Origin: UBA1479 sp963972065
GTDB taxonomy: Bacteria; Pseudomonadota; Alphaproteobacteria; Rhodospirillales; Casp-alpha2
NCBI GenBank assembly: GCA_963972065.1
Contig: CAXAVJ010000014.1
Location: 1 to 54,547, forward strand
Length of the DNA: 54,547 nucleotides
Reading direction: 5' to 3'
The notes below the pieces were generated by a model that did no database searches, was not told the DNA's origin, and worked only from the letters and a program-made list of their open reading frames with translations. The position numbers were made by a program, and so were the translations under genes. Of this stretch, positions 41,090 through 52,224 are shown in pieces. Each line of letters begins with the position of its first letter. Position 1 is the stretch's first letter.

Positions 41090-42073
41090 TTAATTTCGTA
41101 GAATGGCGAGGACATCATCCGCGGCCACCGCCCCGCCCCGGTCAAGGGTCAGATCCGGCGCAAGCTGATGGCGGAACCAGGTAAGCTGGCGCTTGGCGTA
41201 GTTCCGCGTCGCCTGCCGCGCCTTGTCCGCCGCCTGATCCAGGATCATCTCGCCCTGGATCACCGCCCCCAGTTCGCGCACGCCGACGGCGCGCAGGGCC
41301 GGCAGCGACGGATCCAGGCCCCGCGCCAGCAGGGCCCGGACCTCGTCCATAGCCCCCCCGTCGAGCATCATGGTGAAGCGCGCGTCGCAGGCGGCGTAAA
41401 GGACGTCACGCGGCGGCAGGACCAGGACCGTCGTGAATTGGGCGGCCACCGAAGGACCGGCGGGGGCTTCGTTCTGCCAATCGGCCAGGGTGCGCCCCGT
41501 CGCCCGCGCCACGGCATATGCCCTGATCAGGCGCTGGCGGTCGCCCGGTGGCAGCGCTTCCGCGGCAGCGGGATCGCGTTCCGCCAGAACCTCGGCGAAC
41601 GCAACACCCCCAAGGGTATCGTAAAGCGCCGCCGCCTCGGCCGTCGTCGTCGCCGGCACCTCGGGCACGGGCGCCAGGCCTTCGGTCAGTGCCCGCAGAT
41701 ACATGCCCGTGCCGCCGACCAGGATAGGCAGGCGGCCTGCCGCTCGCGCCGCCCCGATCTCGGCCACCGCCATGTCCAGCCAGCGCCCGACGGAACAACG
41801 TTCCTCCGCCCCCAGGACGCCGAACAGGCGGTGCGGCACGCGGGCTTCGTCCGCTGCGTCGGGCCGCGCCGTCAGTACGCGGAGATCGCGGTAGACCTGC
41901 ATGCTGTCGGCATTGATGATCCAACCGCCCAGACGTTCCGCCAGTTCCAGCGCCAGGCCCGACTTGCCGCCCGCCGTCGGCCCCGTGACGATCAAAACGG
42001 ATGTCGCGGGCTCTTCATCCCGCAGGGGCTTTTCAGGGGCTTGAAAATCGGTCACTTTCCCTCCCGCTGTCAC
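41090..42073 (-). CDS. miaA: tRNA dimethylallyltransferase
   Basis: 327 residues. It adds the isopentenyl group to A37 of tRNAs reading UNN codons. P-loop GPTAGGKSG, then INADSMQVYRDL, VGGTGMYLRAL and the C-terminal TRNYAKRQLTWFR are diagnostic. The start may be GTG 42073 or GTG 42055. It is divergent from serB with a very short intergenic region. Confidence 0.95.
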   Translation of the reverse strand: MTAGGKVTDFQAPEKPLRDEEPATSVLIVTGPTAGGKSGLALELAERLGGWIINADSMQVYRDLRVLTARPDAADEARVPHRLFGVLGAEERCSVGRWLDMAVAEIGAARAAGRLPILVGGTGMYLRALTEGLAPVPEVPATTTAEAAALYDTLGGVAFAEVLAERDPAAAEALPPGDRQRLIRAYAVARATGRTLADWQNEAPAGPSVAAQFTTVLVLPPRDVLYAACDARFTMMLDGGAMDEVRALLARGLDPSLPALRAVGVRELGAVIQGEMILDQAADKARQATRNYAKRQLTWFRHQLAPDLTLDRGGAVAADDVLAILRN

Positions 42074-42099
42074 TCAACCGTCGCCGGATCGGACATTTC

Positions 42100-43002
42100 A
42101 TGGAATTTGTCGTTACGCTGATCGCCGCCCCAGGCGATGAACTGGATACCGGCATTGTCGCCGAGGCGGCGGCCCGGCTCAATGGCCTGGGTGCCGAAAC
42201 GGGACGGCCGGATTGGCTGGCCGAAGGATTGGCCTGTGATCTTGGTTTCGACGGCCTGTCCGCCGATCAGGCCGACGCCGCCGTGCGCATGAGCCTGGAC
42301 GGCGCGCCAGTCGATATCATCGCCCAGCCGGCGGCGGGACGGCGCAAGAAGCTTCTGATCGCCGACATGGATTCGACCATCGTGACCTCGGAAACCCTGA
42401 CCGACGTGGCCGACGCCGCCGGCAAGGGCGAGGTGATCGCCGCCATCACCGACCGCGTCATGCGGGGTGAACTGAATTTCGAGGACTCCCTGCGGGAACG
42501 GGTCGCCATGCTGAAAGGGCTGTCGGAGACGGCCCTGGAAACGGCTTATAACGCAATCGAGGTGTCACCGGGCGCCGAGACCCTGGTCCGCACCATGGTT
42601 GCCTCGGGGGCGACCACGGCGCTGGTGTCGGGCGGGTTCACCTATTTCACGTCGCGCATCGCGGAACGGCTCGGTTTCCACATCAACATGGCCAACGACT
42701 TCATCATCGCAGGCGGCAAGCTGACCGGCCGGGTGACGGAGCCGATCCTGGGCCGTACGTCGAAATACGACGCCCTGGTCAAATTGGCGGCCCAGAACGG
42801 CCTGAGCCTGGCCGACGCGGCGGCGATCGGCGACGGCGCCAACGACCTGGAAATGATCCAGGCGGCGGGGCTTGGCTGCGCCTACCGGGGCAAGCCGATC
42901 CTGCGTGACGCAGCCAGGGTGAAGTTGGACCACGCCGATCTGACCGGGCTTCTATTCGCCCAGGGCTTCCGCCGGGAACAATTCGTCACAGCACCCGCGT
43001 AA
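42100..43002 (+). CDS. serB: Phosphoserine phosphatase
   Basis: 300 residues: an N-terminal ACT-like region and a HAD domain with ADMDSTIV (nucleophile Asp), SGGFTYF and GDGANDLEMI. It makes serine from phosphoserine. ATG 42100 is chosen because upstream residues overlap miaA. A clean terminator follows. Confidence 0.95.
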   Translation: MEFVVTLIAAPGDELDTGIVAEAAARLNGLGAETGRPDWLAEGLACDLGFDGLSADQADAAVRMSLDGAPVDIIAQPAAGRRKKLLIADMDSTIVTSETLTDVADAAGKGEVIAAITDRVMRGELNFEDSLRERVAMLKGLSETALETAYNAIEVSPGAETLVRTMVASGATTALVSGGFTYFTSRIAERLGFHINMANDFIIAGGKLTGRVTEPILGRTSKYDALVKLAAQNGLSLADAAAIGDGANDLEMIQAAGLGCAYRGKPILRDAARVKLDHADLTGLLFAQGFRREQFVTAPA

Positions 43003-43005
43003 ACA

Positions 43006-43033
43006 GAAAACGGCGCCCGAAGGCGCCGTTTTC
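43006..43033. terminator. Bidirectional terminator between serB and degP
   Basis: GAAAACGGCGCC-CGAA-GGCGCCGTTTTC, T-run on both strands. Confidence 0.9.
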
Positions 43034-43056
43034 AATTCGATCATTGCGGCCAGGGC

Positions 43057-44586
43057 CTAGCTTTTACCGAGCCGGATGGCCACGAAGCGCAGGCCGTTCT
43101 GCCCCTGCACCAAAAGCAGAACCGACTTGCGGCCGGCGTCGCGGGCTTCCTTGACCTTGCGCACCACGTCATCGGGCGCGCCGACCTCTTCCTGGCCGAC
43201 CTCGACGATCAAATCGCCGGGGCGCACGCCCTTCTCCGCCGCCGGGCCCGCGTTCAGCACGTCGGTCACCAGCACGCCTTTGGCATCGCCTTCAAGCTTG
43301 AATTTCTGCACCGCGTCGTCGGTGATGACCGACAGGCTCAGGCCCAGATCTTCGACCACCTGAGGCTTGGCTTCGGCGCCGGCCCCCTTGTCGGTGCGCG
43401 CGGCGACCTGCTGTTCCTGTTCCTGCAGTTCGCCGACCTTGACCTTAAGGTCGATCTTCTTGTTCTCGCGCCAGACCTCGACCGGCACGTCGACGCCCAC
43501 TTCCGTATCGGCGACGATGCGCGGCAGCTTGCGCATATCGGGCACCTTGCGCTTGTTGAAGCTCAGGATCACGTCGCCGCGCTGGATCTTGCCCTTGGCG
43601 GCGGGGCCGTCCTCGACCACCTGGGCGACGAGGGCCCCGGTCGGTTCCTTCAGGCCCAGGCTTTCGGCGACTTCCGGCGTGACCTGCTGAATATGAACGC
43701 CGAGCCAGCCGCGCTTGACCTGGCCGTGCTTGATCAACTGGGAGATCACCGGCTTGGCCGTAGACATGGGCACGGCAAAGCCGATGCCGACGCTGCCGCC
43801 GGACGGCGAGAAGATGGCCGTATTGATGCCGATGACCTGACCATCCAGGTTGAACAGCGGACCGCCCGAATTGCCCCGATTTATGGAGGCATCGGTCTGG
43901 ATGAAGTTGTCATAGGGACCGGCGGAAATGTCGCGGCCGCGGGCCGAGATGATGCCCGCCGTGACCGTACCGCCCAGGCCGAACGGATTGCCGATGGCGA
44001 CCACCCAGTCGCCGACCCGGGATTTTTCCGAATCGCCGAACGAGATGGCATGATACTTCTGCCCCTTGAGATCGACTTTCAACACCGCGATATCCGTCTT
44101 TTGGTCCCGGCCGACAACCGTGGCCTTGAGGCGCGTGTCGTCCTGCAGGATGACCTCGATCTCGTCGGCGTCCTGGATCACGTGATTGTTGGTGATCACA
44201 TGGCCGGCGTCGTCGATGATGAAGCCAGAGCCCAGGGACGTGGCCTTGCGGGCCTGGGGCTTGCCGCCGCCGTTGGGCTGGCCGCGGTCGAAGAATTCCT
44301 TGAAGAAATCCTCGAAGGGAGAGCCGGGTGGAAGCTGCGGCATTTCAAAGCCGCGGCTTTCGATAACCTGGGTCGTCGAGATGTTGACCACGGAGGGCAG
44401 CAACTTCTCCGCCAGGTCGGCGAAGCTTTCGGGGGCCGTGCGCGCCTGCGCCACGGTCGTCATGATCATGAAGGCGGCCAGCGCGAGCGCCGCGGCGAAA
44501 GCGCCGAGACCGGCCATTCGCAGAGGAGAGCGGTCATCGGCGGCCGCGATGGGCGCGTCCTGTCTGGAGAGACGAATCTGGTTCAT
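43057..44586 (-). CDS. degP: Periplasmic serine protease/chaperone DegP (HtrA)
   Basis: 509 residues from ATG 44586. An N-terminal signal or anchor helix (GLGAFAAALALAAFMIMTTVAQA), then a trypsin-like domain with the triad His (NNHVI), Asp (TDIAVLKV) and Ser (GNSGGPL), and two PDZ domains (about 285-385 and 410-505). It degrades misfolded envelope proteins. The upstream start would add residues with no homology. It is downstream of hflK-hflC-DUF2065 on the same strand. Confidence 0.93.
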   Translation of the reverse strand: MNQIRLSRQDAPIAAADDRSPLRMAGLGAFAAALALAAFMIMTTVAQARTAPESFADLAEKLLPSVVNISTTQVIESRGFEMPQLPPGSPFEDFFKEFFDRGQPNGGGKPQARKATSLGSGFIIDDAGHVITNNHVIQDADEIEVILQDDTRLKATVVGRDQKTDIAVLKVDLKGQKYHAISFGDSEKSRVGDWVVAIGNPFGLGGTVTAGIISARGRDISAGPYDNFIQTDASINRGNSGGPLFNLDGQVIGINTAIFSPSGGSVGIGFAVPMSTAKPVISQLIKHGQVKRGWLGVHIQQVTPEVAESLGLKEPTGALVAQVVEDGPAAKGKIQRGDVILSFNKRKVPDMRKLPRIVADTEVGVDVPVEVWRENKKIDLKVKVGELQEQEQQVAARTDKGAGAEAKPQVVEDLGLSLSVITDDAVQKFKLEGDAKGVLVTDVLNAGPAAEKGVRPGDLIVEVGQEEVGAPDDVVRKVKEARDAGRKSVLLLVQGQNGLRFVAIRLGKS

Positions 44587-44806
44587 CTTAACACCTAGTC
44601 CTTCCGTCACATGCGGGATCATGCCGGCTGGGATCATGCCACGGACCCCGCAAAGATTAAACAGTGTGCAATCGGGAACCCAGGACCGGGCGCCCTTTGG
44701 AATGCCCCTGATATGGTCAGGGAATATGGCCGTAGAATGGCTCTGACCCGGTATGTTTTGGGCAATGCGGCCTGCTTCCGACGTAATTACTCGACCGCGG
44801 CCGCCC

Positions 44807-44992
44807 CTACCCCCGGATTGCCCAGACAACGATCACGCCGACAACCGCCGCCCCCAGTCCCGCCAAGCGCAAGGTCCCCGGCGGCACTTCCTGCATTTGG
44901 GACATCACCCGTTGCATGCCGTCGGGGAACAGTGCGTAGATCGCGCCCTCGATTACCAGGACGAGACCGAGCGCCGTGTAGAAGTCATCCAT
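44807..44992 (-). CDS. DUF2065 small membrane protein
   Basis: 61 residues with two membrane helices (LGLVLVIEGAIYALFPDGM and LAGLGAAVVGVIVVWAI). The short LVLVIEG..YALFP pattern defines DUF2065. It is regularly found after hflC in proteobacteria, as here (40 bp). Function unknown. Confidence 0.85.
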   Translation of the reverse strand: MDDFYTALGLVLVIEGAIYALFPDGMQRVMSQMQEVPPGTLRLAGLGAAVVGVIVVWAIRG

Positions 44993-45032
44993 CAGGTCCC
45001 GGCCCCGCTGCCGGACGGCGCCCGGGCCCGCA

Positions 45033-45914
45033 TCAGCGGGCGCGGGTGGTGCCGTCCTTAAGCGCGTTGAAGAACTGGAACAGTTCCGAATTAGGGCTGA
45101 GAACCATGGACGTACCCTCGTTCAGCGCGGCGCCCAAGGCATCCAGGGAGCGGTAGAAGTCGAAGAACTCCGCATCCTTGCCGTAGGCCCCGTTGAGAAC
45201 ACGCGTCCGTTCGCCGTCGCCTTCACCACGAAGAATTTCCGACTTGCGCCGGGCCTCCGCCAGGATGATGACCTTGTCACGTTCGGCCTCGGCCTGAATC
45301 CGGGTTTTCTGCTCTTCGCCTTTGGCGCGCAGTTCCGCGGCCTCGGCGATACGGTCGGACCGCATGCGGTTGAACACCGCCTGCGAGGTGGCTTCGGGCA
45401 GGTCCGTGCGGCCGATGCGGATGTCGATGACCTCGACCCCGAATTCCGGCGCCTGGGTGCGCAGCGAGTTGGCCACGCGTTCCATGATCTGGGCGCGCTT
45501 GTCGGTCAACATGTCAGGCAGCAGGATCTTGCCGATTTCCGAGCGGATGCCGGCGTTGAGACGCCCGCCGAACACCTGACGGAAGTTGGCGTCGGTACCG
45601 GCACGTTTGCGGAATTCAAGCGGATCGACGATGCGATAACGCGCGAAGGCGTCCACGTTGATGCGCTTCTGGTCAGCCAGGATGACTTCCTGAACCGGCG
45701 GATCCAGATCAAGGATGCGCCGGTCGTAGTATTCCACGTTCTGAAGGAACGGCAGCTTGACCTTGAGGCCCGGCGTCCGTTCGACATGCACGGGATTACC
45801 GAACTGCAGAACCAAAGCCTGCTGGTCCTGACGAACGGTGTACAGCGCGCTGAACGCGCATATCCCGGAAACGGCGACGATCACCGCCAGGATGAAGAGA
45901 CCTGAGCGTTTCAT
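45033..45914 (-). CDS. hflC: HflC, regulator of FtsH protease
   Basis: 293 residues: an N-terminal membrane helix and an SPFH/band 7 domain (QQALVLQFGNPV...GLKVKLPFLQNVEYYDRRIL). With HflK it forms a large periplasmic cage around FtsH. It overlaps hflK by 4 bp. Confidence 0.95.
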   Translation of the reverse strand: MKRSGLFILAVIVAVSGICAFSALYTVRQDQQALVLQFGNPVHVERTPGLKVKLPFLQNVEYYDRRILDLDPPVQEVILADQKRINVDAFARYRIVDPLEFRKRAGTDANFRQVFGGRLNAGIRSEIGKILLPDMLTDKRAQIMERVANSLRTQAPEFGVEVIDIRIGRTDLPEATSQAVFNRMRSDRIAEAAELRAKGEEQKTRIQAEAERDKVIILAEARRKSEILRGEGDGERTRVLNGAYGKDAEFFDFYRSLDALGAALNEGTSMVLSPNSELFQFFNALKDGTTRAR

Positions 45915-47029
45915 TTCGCACCTCCCTGGGATTTGCGGAGTTCGTTAAGCGGCAGATAGGGCACAACCTTGGAGCCTTCGGCCCCCTGGTCGAGGATCAT
46001 CTTGTCGGCTTTCGACAGGACTTCCTCCATGCGCTCCAGATAAAGCCGCCGCTTGGTCACGTCCTTATTGGTCAGATAGGCGTTGTAGACCGAGAGGAAG
46101 CGTTCGGCTTCACCCTGGGCGTCCTTGATGACCCGTTCCTTGTAGGCCGTCGCCTCGGCGATCAGCTTTTCCGCCTCACCCTTGGCCCGTGGCACGATGT
46201 CGTTGCGGAAGGCAACGGCTTCGTTGACGGACCGTTCCTGGTCCTGACGGGCACGCTGCACGTCGTTGAAGGCGTCGATGACTTCCTTGGGCGGATCCGC
46301 CTTTTGCATCTTCAATTCAGCGATGGCGACACCGGCACCGTAACTATCGAGAATACGCTGCAACAAATCGCGGGTCTTGGCTTCGACGCCGGCGCGGTTT
46401 TTGGTGATCGCTTCTTCCAGGGTCGACTGGCCGACGATCTCGCGCATGGCGCTTTCCGACGCCACCTTGATGGTGACTTCCGGATCGCGAATGTTGAACA
46501 GGTAATCAGCAGCGTCCTTGATACGCCACTGCACGATGAAATCGATGTCGGCGATGTTCTGGTCACCGGTCAGCATCAGGCTTTCCAGCGTCACGTCACG
46601 CGCGCCGGTTCCCCGGCCCACATTGCCGGGACCGCGGAAACCGATGTTGATGGTGTTGGTGTTTTCAACGTCGACCTTGATGACTTCGCCAACCGGACCC
46701 GGGAACCAGAAGTTGAGACCCGGCCCCGTGCGCTTGACGAATTCACCGAACAGCAGTTCCACGCCCTGTTGGCCGGGCTGGATGCGGTAGGGCACGGTCA
46801 GCCCCACCCACAGTGCCGCGGCAATCAACAAGCCGATCACCACACCCTTGGCGCCACCGGCGCCGCCGGGCATGAATTTCTTCATGCTGTCCTGGCTCTT
46901 CCTGAGCAATTCCTCGATATCGGGCGGGGTCGGCCCGCTACCGCGAGGTCCGCCGCCACCCCCGCCCCATGGGCCGCCGCCGCCTCCGCCGCCGCCCCAG
47001 GGACCGCCACCTTGTGGTTTCCACGCCAT
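45911..47029 (-). CDS. hflK: HflK, regulator of FtsH protease
   Basis: 372 residues. A Gly/Trp-rich N-terminus (GGGPWGGGGGG repeats, about 5-35), one membrane helix (VVIGLLIAAALWVGL) and an SPFH domain (QPGQQGVELLFGEFVKRTGPGLNF). Partner of HflC. It is the first gene of the hflK-hflC-DUF2065-degP group. Confidence 0.95.
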   Translation of the reverse strand: MAWKPQGGGPWGGGGGGGGPWGGGGGGPRGSGPTPPDIEELLRKSQDSMKKFMPGGAGGAKGVVIGLLIAAALWVGLTVPYRIQPGQQGVELLFGEFVKRTGPGLNFWFPGPVGEVIKVDVENTNTINIGFRGPGNVGRGTGARDVTLESLMLTGDQNIADIDFIVQWRIKDAADYLFNIRDPEVTIKVASESAMREIVGQSTLEEAITKNRAGVEAKTRDLLQRILDSYGAGVAIAELKMQKADPPKEVIDAFNDVQRARQDQERSVNEAVAFRNDIVPRAKGEAEKLIAEATAYKERVIKDAQGEAERFLSVYNAYLTNKDVTKRRLYLERMEEVLSKADKMILDQGAEGSKVVPYLPLNELRKSQGGAK

Positions 47030-47256
47030 GTTCCGGGATTACCTCTCTGTTCTTAATGTTATCGGCACCCCTTCGGGTACCCTGTTTCCTGCTATCCAGG
47101 CCTTGCATTCCGCGGCCCAGACGCCATTTGCTTATCGTCCCGCGCCCGCGGGCCACAAGTCCGCCTGGTGAAGCACGGACTTGCATCCATACCCGCCGAT
47201 GGGGCATTAACCCGGACGCAGGGCGAATATCGTCTTATAACCCGGAGATTTCAAGG

Positions 47257-48411
<1,155 letters not shown>

Positions 48412-48421
48412 GCGCCTTGGC

Positions 48422-48832
48422 TTATTGGCCGAACATCTTCTTCAGGTTGTCGAACCCGGCCTGATAGACGTCCTGGATCGCCTTCATGGCGTCGTTTTCC
48501 GGCACGCCCGCGGCCTCGAACTCGGATGACCATTCGACGGAACACCCGTCGTCGTCGTCATGCACCGTCAGTTCGGCCCGGTAGTTCTTCACCGGCAACG
48601 GGCTGTCTTCGATGGTGTAGGAATAGGTGCGCGTCTTGTTGTCGACCTTTTCCAGCTTCTCGATGATCGTGCCGCCCCCGGCCAATGACAGCTTTCGCAT
48701 CTGGCCCGCGTTCTTCAATTCGCTGGATTCGACCCCCGGGTGCCAGTCGGGAAGGGCATTGAAGTGCCCGATCAGGTTCCACACCTGATCAGCGGCGACG
48801 TTGAGGTCCTGCTTCATGGAAATCTTGGGCAT
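48422..48832 (-). CDS. SRPBCC (Bet v1-like) family protein
   Basis: 136 residues, single SRPBCC domain: AADQVWNLIGHFNALPDWHPGV at the start, a beta-rich middle, and a long C-terminal helix (VYQAGFDNLKKMFG). This fold binds hydrophobic ligands; the ligand here is unknown. It converges on mrp. Confidence 0.82.
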   Translation of the reverse strand: MPKISMKQDLNVAADQVWNLIGHFNALPDWHPGVESSELKNAGQMRKLSLAGGGTIIEKLEKVDNKTRTYSYTIEDSPLPVKNYRAELTVHDDDDGCSVEWSSEFEAAGVPENDAMKAIQDVYQAGFDNLKKMFGQ

Positions 48833-48855
48833 GGGCGTGTCCTCCGTGATTCATT

Positions 48856-49380
48856 TTAGGAATCCTTCGCGACCCGATCATACGCCACAAAGCTGAAGGC
48901 GGGGCCGCCCGGCTGTTCCGAGTCATGATACGCCCGCGCGGTTTCACGCCAATGCGCTGGATCAATTTCCGGAAAGAACGTGTCGCCGGGAACCTCTGCG
49001 TGGACCTGACAGATGTCGAGCCGGTCGGCCAGCGGCAGGGCCTGTTCGAATATCTCGGCGCCCCCGATCACCATCACCTCGCCGGTCGCGTGGGCGCGGG
49101 CGGCATCAAACGCGGCATCCAGGGAATGCGTGATTTCCACCCCCTCGGCGTGGAAATCACGGTCGCGGGTCACGACAATGTTGGGGCGCCCCGGCAGGGC
49201 CCGGCCGATGGACAGAAACGTCTTGCGTCCCATGATCATGGGATGGCCCATGGTCACTGCCTTGAACCGTTTCAGGTCCGTGGAAATATGCCAGGGCAGG
49301 TCCCCATCCCGCCCGATACAGCGGTTTTCCGCCACGGCGACGACAAGCGTGATGCGGGAAGAACGCGGCGTATTTGGCAT
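48856..49380 (-). CDS. folA: Dihydrofolate reductase
   Basis: 174 residues from ATG 49380. NRCIGRDGDLPWH, PMIMGRKTFLSIG and VMVIGGAEIFEQAL are the DHFR folate and NADPH motifs. It regenerates tetrahydrofolate used by ThyA, encoded about 850 bp away on the same strand. A longer start at 49503 is possible but adds atypical residues. Confidence 0.94.
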   Translation of the reverse strand: MPNTPRSSRITLVVAVAENRCIGRDGDLPWHISTDLKRFKAVTMGHPMIMGRKTFLSIGRALPGRPNIVVTRDRDFHAEGVEITHSLDAAFDAARAHATGEVMVIGGAEIFEQALPLADRLDICQVHAEVPGDTFFPEIDPAHWRETARAYHDSEQPGGPAFSFVAYDRVAKDS

Positions 49381-49687
49381 GAGCGGATCGGTTCCAAGCA
49401 AAGAATGACGGCGCATTCTGTTTACCGGGAAACCGGCGTCGGGCCTACCCCCCAACGGGCGCACGAAGCCGCCGAATGGAGAACGGCCCGCCCCTGAATA
49501 CAATCATGCACAGAAAAAAGATGTTACAAACACACCTATCTTGAGTGGCTCCGTTAACACTTTCTTTGCTATGATTGTCCAAGCGGCGCCGGGCATCATG
49601 CATCGGAACAATAATATTTAAGCCGCAGCATGCTCTGATGATCGAGGCGAGGACAAGGCCATCCAGCCAGCCCTGGGGAGCCGTGCC
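49381..49687. other. Intergenic region between folA and the PAS_5 gene
   Basis: No gene is visible. It must hold the divergent promoters of folA and the PAS_5 gene; I could not place them with confidence. Confidence 0.4.
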
Positions 49688-50212
49688 TTGAATATTCGTT
49701 ATGACGTCCTGAACGCTACCGATGTCGACCTCGGAGAAGGTCGCGCCGCCTTGGATTACTGGGATAGGGTACGCGGTGATGCCTTCGCGCCGGCCTGGTC
49801 CCGGCAGTTTAAGCTGACCGATCTTCCCTGCCACATCGTACCAGGCATAACCGTGGTTGATCGCGTCGACGGCGGGCAGAACTTCTTATATCGGTTCTGG
49901 GGCACCAATCATGTGTCCATGAAGGGGTTCGAGATGACCGGCAAAACGGTCGATCAGTCCCCCAATAAGGACATCCAGCGCATCGCCACCCGGCAATTTC
50001 AAACGGTTATCCAGCGCCGCCTGCCGACCGTGTTTCTGTACACCATCGATTATCCCAGGCGCCACCGCCCGTCGGAATTCGTCCTGCGCCTGCCGCTGTC
50101 CGATGACGGCGTGACCGTCAACCGCATCGCCACATTCCAGGATCTGACCTCGCCGAGCGCACGGTGGGAACTGGTCCTTGCCAGCCTGATGCCGGACCGG
50201 CCTTGCGGCTGA
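49688..50212 (+). CDS. PAS_5-family protein
   Basis: 174 residues. The pattern ALDYWDRVRGDAFAPAWSRQF, LPCHIVPGITVVD, FLYRFWGTNHVSMKGFEMTGKTVDQ fits the PAS_5 family common in Rhodospirillales. It has a single PAS-like domain and no output domain, so it may sense a small ligand; function unknown. It starts at TTG 49688. It lies between folA and thyA on the opposite strand. Confidence 0.75.
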   Translation: MNIRYDVLNATDVDLGEGRAALDYWDRVRGDAFAPAWSRQFKLTDLPCHIVPGITVVDRVDGGQNFLYRFWGTNHVSMKGFEMTGKTVDQSPNKDIQRIATRQFQTVIQRRLPTVFLYTIDYPRRHRPSEFVLRLPLSDDGVTVNRIATFQDLTSPSARWELVLASLMPDRPCG

Positions 50213-50224
50213 ACGCGGCGCGGA

Positions 50225-51019
50225 TCAAACCGCGATCGGCGCCTTGATATGCGGGTGCGGATCGTACCCCCGCAATTCGAAATCATCGAACGTGAACGCA
50301 AACAGGTCCGTGACGTCCGGGTTGATCCACATGGTCGGCAGCGGCCGGGGATCGCGGGTCAGTTGCTCGTCCGCCTGATCCAGATGGTTCACGTAAAGAT
50401 GCGCGTCACCCAAGGTATGGACGAAATCGCCCGGCTTCAGGCCCGTGACCTGGGCCACCATCATGGTCAGCAACGCATAGGACGCGATGTTGAAGGGCAC
50501 CCCCAGAAAGATATCGCAGGACCGCTGGTAAAGCTGGCAGGACAGCTTGCCGTCGGCGACATAGAACTGGAACAGGCAATGGCACGGCGGCAGCGCCATG
50601 TGATCGACCTCGGCCACGTTCCAGGCCGACACGATATGGCGGCGTGAATTGGGGTTGTCGCGGATCGATTTCAGGATATTGGCGATTTGGTCGATGGCGC
50701 CGCCGTCCGGTGCCGGCCAGGACCGCCATTGATGACCGTAAACGGGACCCAACTCGCCGTTTTCGTCGGCCCAGTCGTCCCAGATCGAAACCCCGTGATC
50801 CTTCAGATACTTGATGTTGGTATCACCGGCGAGGAACCACAGAAGCTCGTGAATAATGGATTTCAGATGCAGTTTCTTGGTGGTCAGGCAGGGAAAGCCC
50901 TGCGACAGGTCGAAGCGCATCTGATGGCCGAACACGCTTTGCGTGCCGGTGCCGGTGCGGTCGCCGCGCATGATGCCGTCGGTCCGCACCCGGCGGAGAA
51001 GGTCGAGATATTGCTGCAT
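50225..51019 (-). CDS. thyA: Thymidylate synthase
   Basis: 264 residues, the classic ThyA length. DRTGTGTQSVFGHQMRF, the nucleophile Cys in LPPCHCLFQFYV, QRSCDIFLGVPFNIASYA and YVNHLDQ are diagnostic. It makes dTMP with methylene-THF. The ATG at 51019 gives the usual N-terminus MQQYLDLL. Confidence 0.97.
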   Translation of the reverse strand: MQQYLDLLRRVRTDGIMRGDRTGTGTQSVFGHQMRFDLSQGFPCLTTKKLHLKSIIHELLWFLAGDTNIKYLKDHGVSIWDDWADENGELGPVYGHQWRSWPAPDGGAIDQIANILKSIRDNPNSRRHIVSAWNVAEVDHMALPPCHCLFQFYVADGKLSCQLYQRSCDIFLGVPFNIASYALLTMMVAQVTGLKPGDFVHTLGDAHLYVNHLDQADEQLTRDPRPLPTMWINPDVTDLFAFTFDDFELRGYDPHPHIKAPIAV

Positions 51020-51160
51020 GGCCCGAATGGTAATGTTCCCCGGGATGGAAATGAAGGAGTTCCTGCAGGCCGGGCCTACGTGGCGATTGACGGCGATGCA
51101 CCTCCGCTCCAGGATCGCGGAAATCACGAATCGACCACCAGACGTTCCTTGGGAGCCTTC

Positions 51161-52210
51161 ATGTCCAACATAGAAATCATCGCCGAAGCCGAGCTTACGG
51201 CGCTTGCCGCCCATGCCTTTGAAAATGCGGGCCTGTCCGCCGCTGATGCCGCCGTCACCGCCCGCCATCTGATCCTGATGGATCTGATGGGCGTGTCGAC
51301 CCACGGCGTCCATCGCATCGAACAGTATGTAAAGCGCATCCAGGCCGGGGTCGTCGATGCCAAGGCCAAGGTCGCCACGGAGGACCGCGCGCCGTCACTC
51401 GCCGTGGTCGACGGCGGCAATGGTCAAGGCCATGTCGCCGCCCAGCGCGCCTTCGATATCGCCCTGGAAAAGGCCAAGACGACGGGCATCAGCTATGTCG
51501 CCGTGCGCCGCTCCGGCCATTTCGGCGGCACCGCCAGCTACGGTTATCTCGCCGCCCAGGCGGGCATGATCCTGATGACCGGCACGGGGGCGTCCCCGGC
51601 CATGGCGCCCTTTGGCGGGCGCGACCTGAAGGTCGGCAACAACCCCTTCGGCTGTGCCGCCCCGGGATCGCTGGCGGATCCGGTATCGGGCTCCATGCCC
51701 TTCATCCTGGATATGGCCCAGAGCGTCGCCGCGCGCGGCAAGATGCGCAAGCTGCGCGACGCGGGCGAACCCATGCCGCTGGGCTGGGCGCTCGACAAGG
51801 ACGGCAACCCGACTACGGACCCCGCCGCCGGGCTTGACGGTTTCATCCAGTTCATGGGTGGGCACAAAGGCTACGGCATCGCCCTGATGGTCGACATCCT
51901 GTCGGGCCTGATGTCAGGCGGCGAATACCTGGACCAGACCCGCCAGATGTGGGACGAGGACGGCCCCCAGGGCACGTCTCATTTCTTCATCGCCCTCGAC
52001 CCCGCGCGTCTGCTGGAGACCGGCGAATATGATCGCCGCATGGCCGATTTCCGCGACCGCATCAAGACGACCGCCCCGTTCAACGAAGGCGGCGAGGTTT
52101 TGTTGCCGGGTGAGATAGAGATGCGCAATCTGACCGACCGCCGTGCCAAGGGCATCCCCGTGCCGGCGCAAACCCTGGCCGAGGTCCGCACCCTTGCGGA
52201 AGGCCTCTGA
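51161..52210 (+). CDS. Malate/L-lactate/ureidoglycolate-type dehydrogenase (Ldh2 family)
   Basis: 349 residues, NAD(P)-dependent 2-hydroxyacid oxidoreductase of the Ldh2/MDH2 family: MDLMGVSTHGVHRIEQYVKR, VRRSGHFGGTASYGYLA and FMGGHKGYGIALMVDIL are typical. The family covers several substrates (malate, lactate, ureidoglycolate), which the sequence does not separate. It is divergent from thyA. Confidence 0.88.
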   Translation: MSNIEIIAEAELTALAAHAFENAGLSAADAAVTARHLILMDLMGVSTHGVHRIEQYVKRIQAGVVDAKAKVATEDRAPSLAVVDGGNGQGHVAAQRAFDIALEKAKTTGISYVAVRRSGHFGGTASYGYLAAQAGMILMTGTGASPAMAPFGGRDLKVGNNPFGCAAPGSLADPVSGSMPFILDMAQSVAARGKMRKLRDAGEPMPLGWALDKDGNPTTDPAAGLDGFIQFMGGHKGYGIALMVDILSGLMSGGEYLDQTRQMWDEDGPQGTSHFFIALDPARLLETGEYDRRMADFRDRIKTTAPFNEGGEVLLPGEIEMRNLTDRRAKGIPVPAQTLAEVRTLAEGL

Positions 52211-52224
52211 TTACCCCATATTAG

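Noticed and set aside
40072..41184. Long plus-strand open frame opposite the membrane-anchored regulator
   Set aside because: It is the antisense shadow of a GC-rich gene with clear receiver motifs; its own product has no recognisable domain and odd composition.
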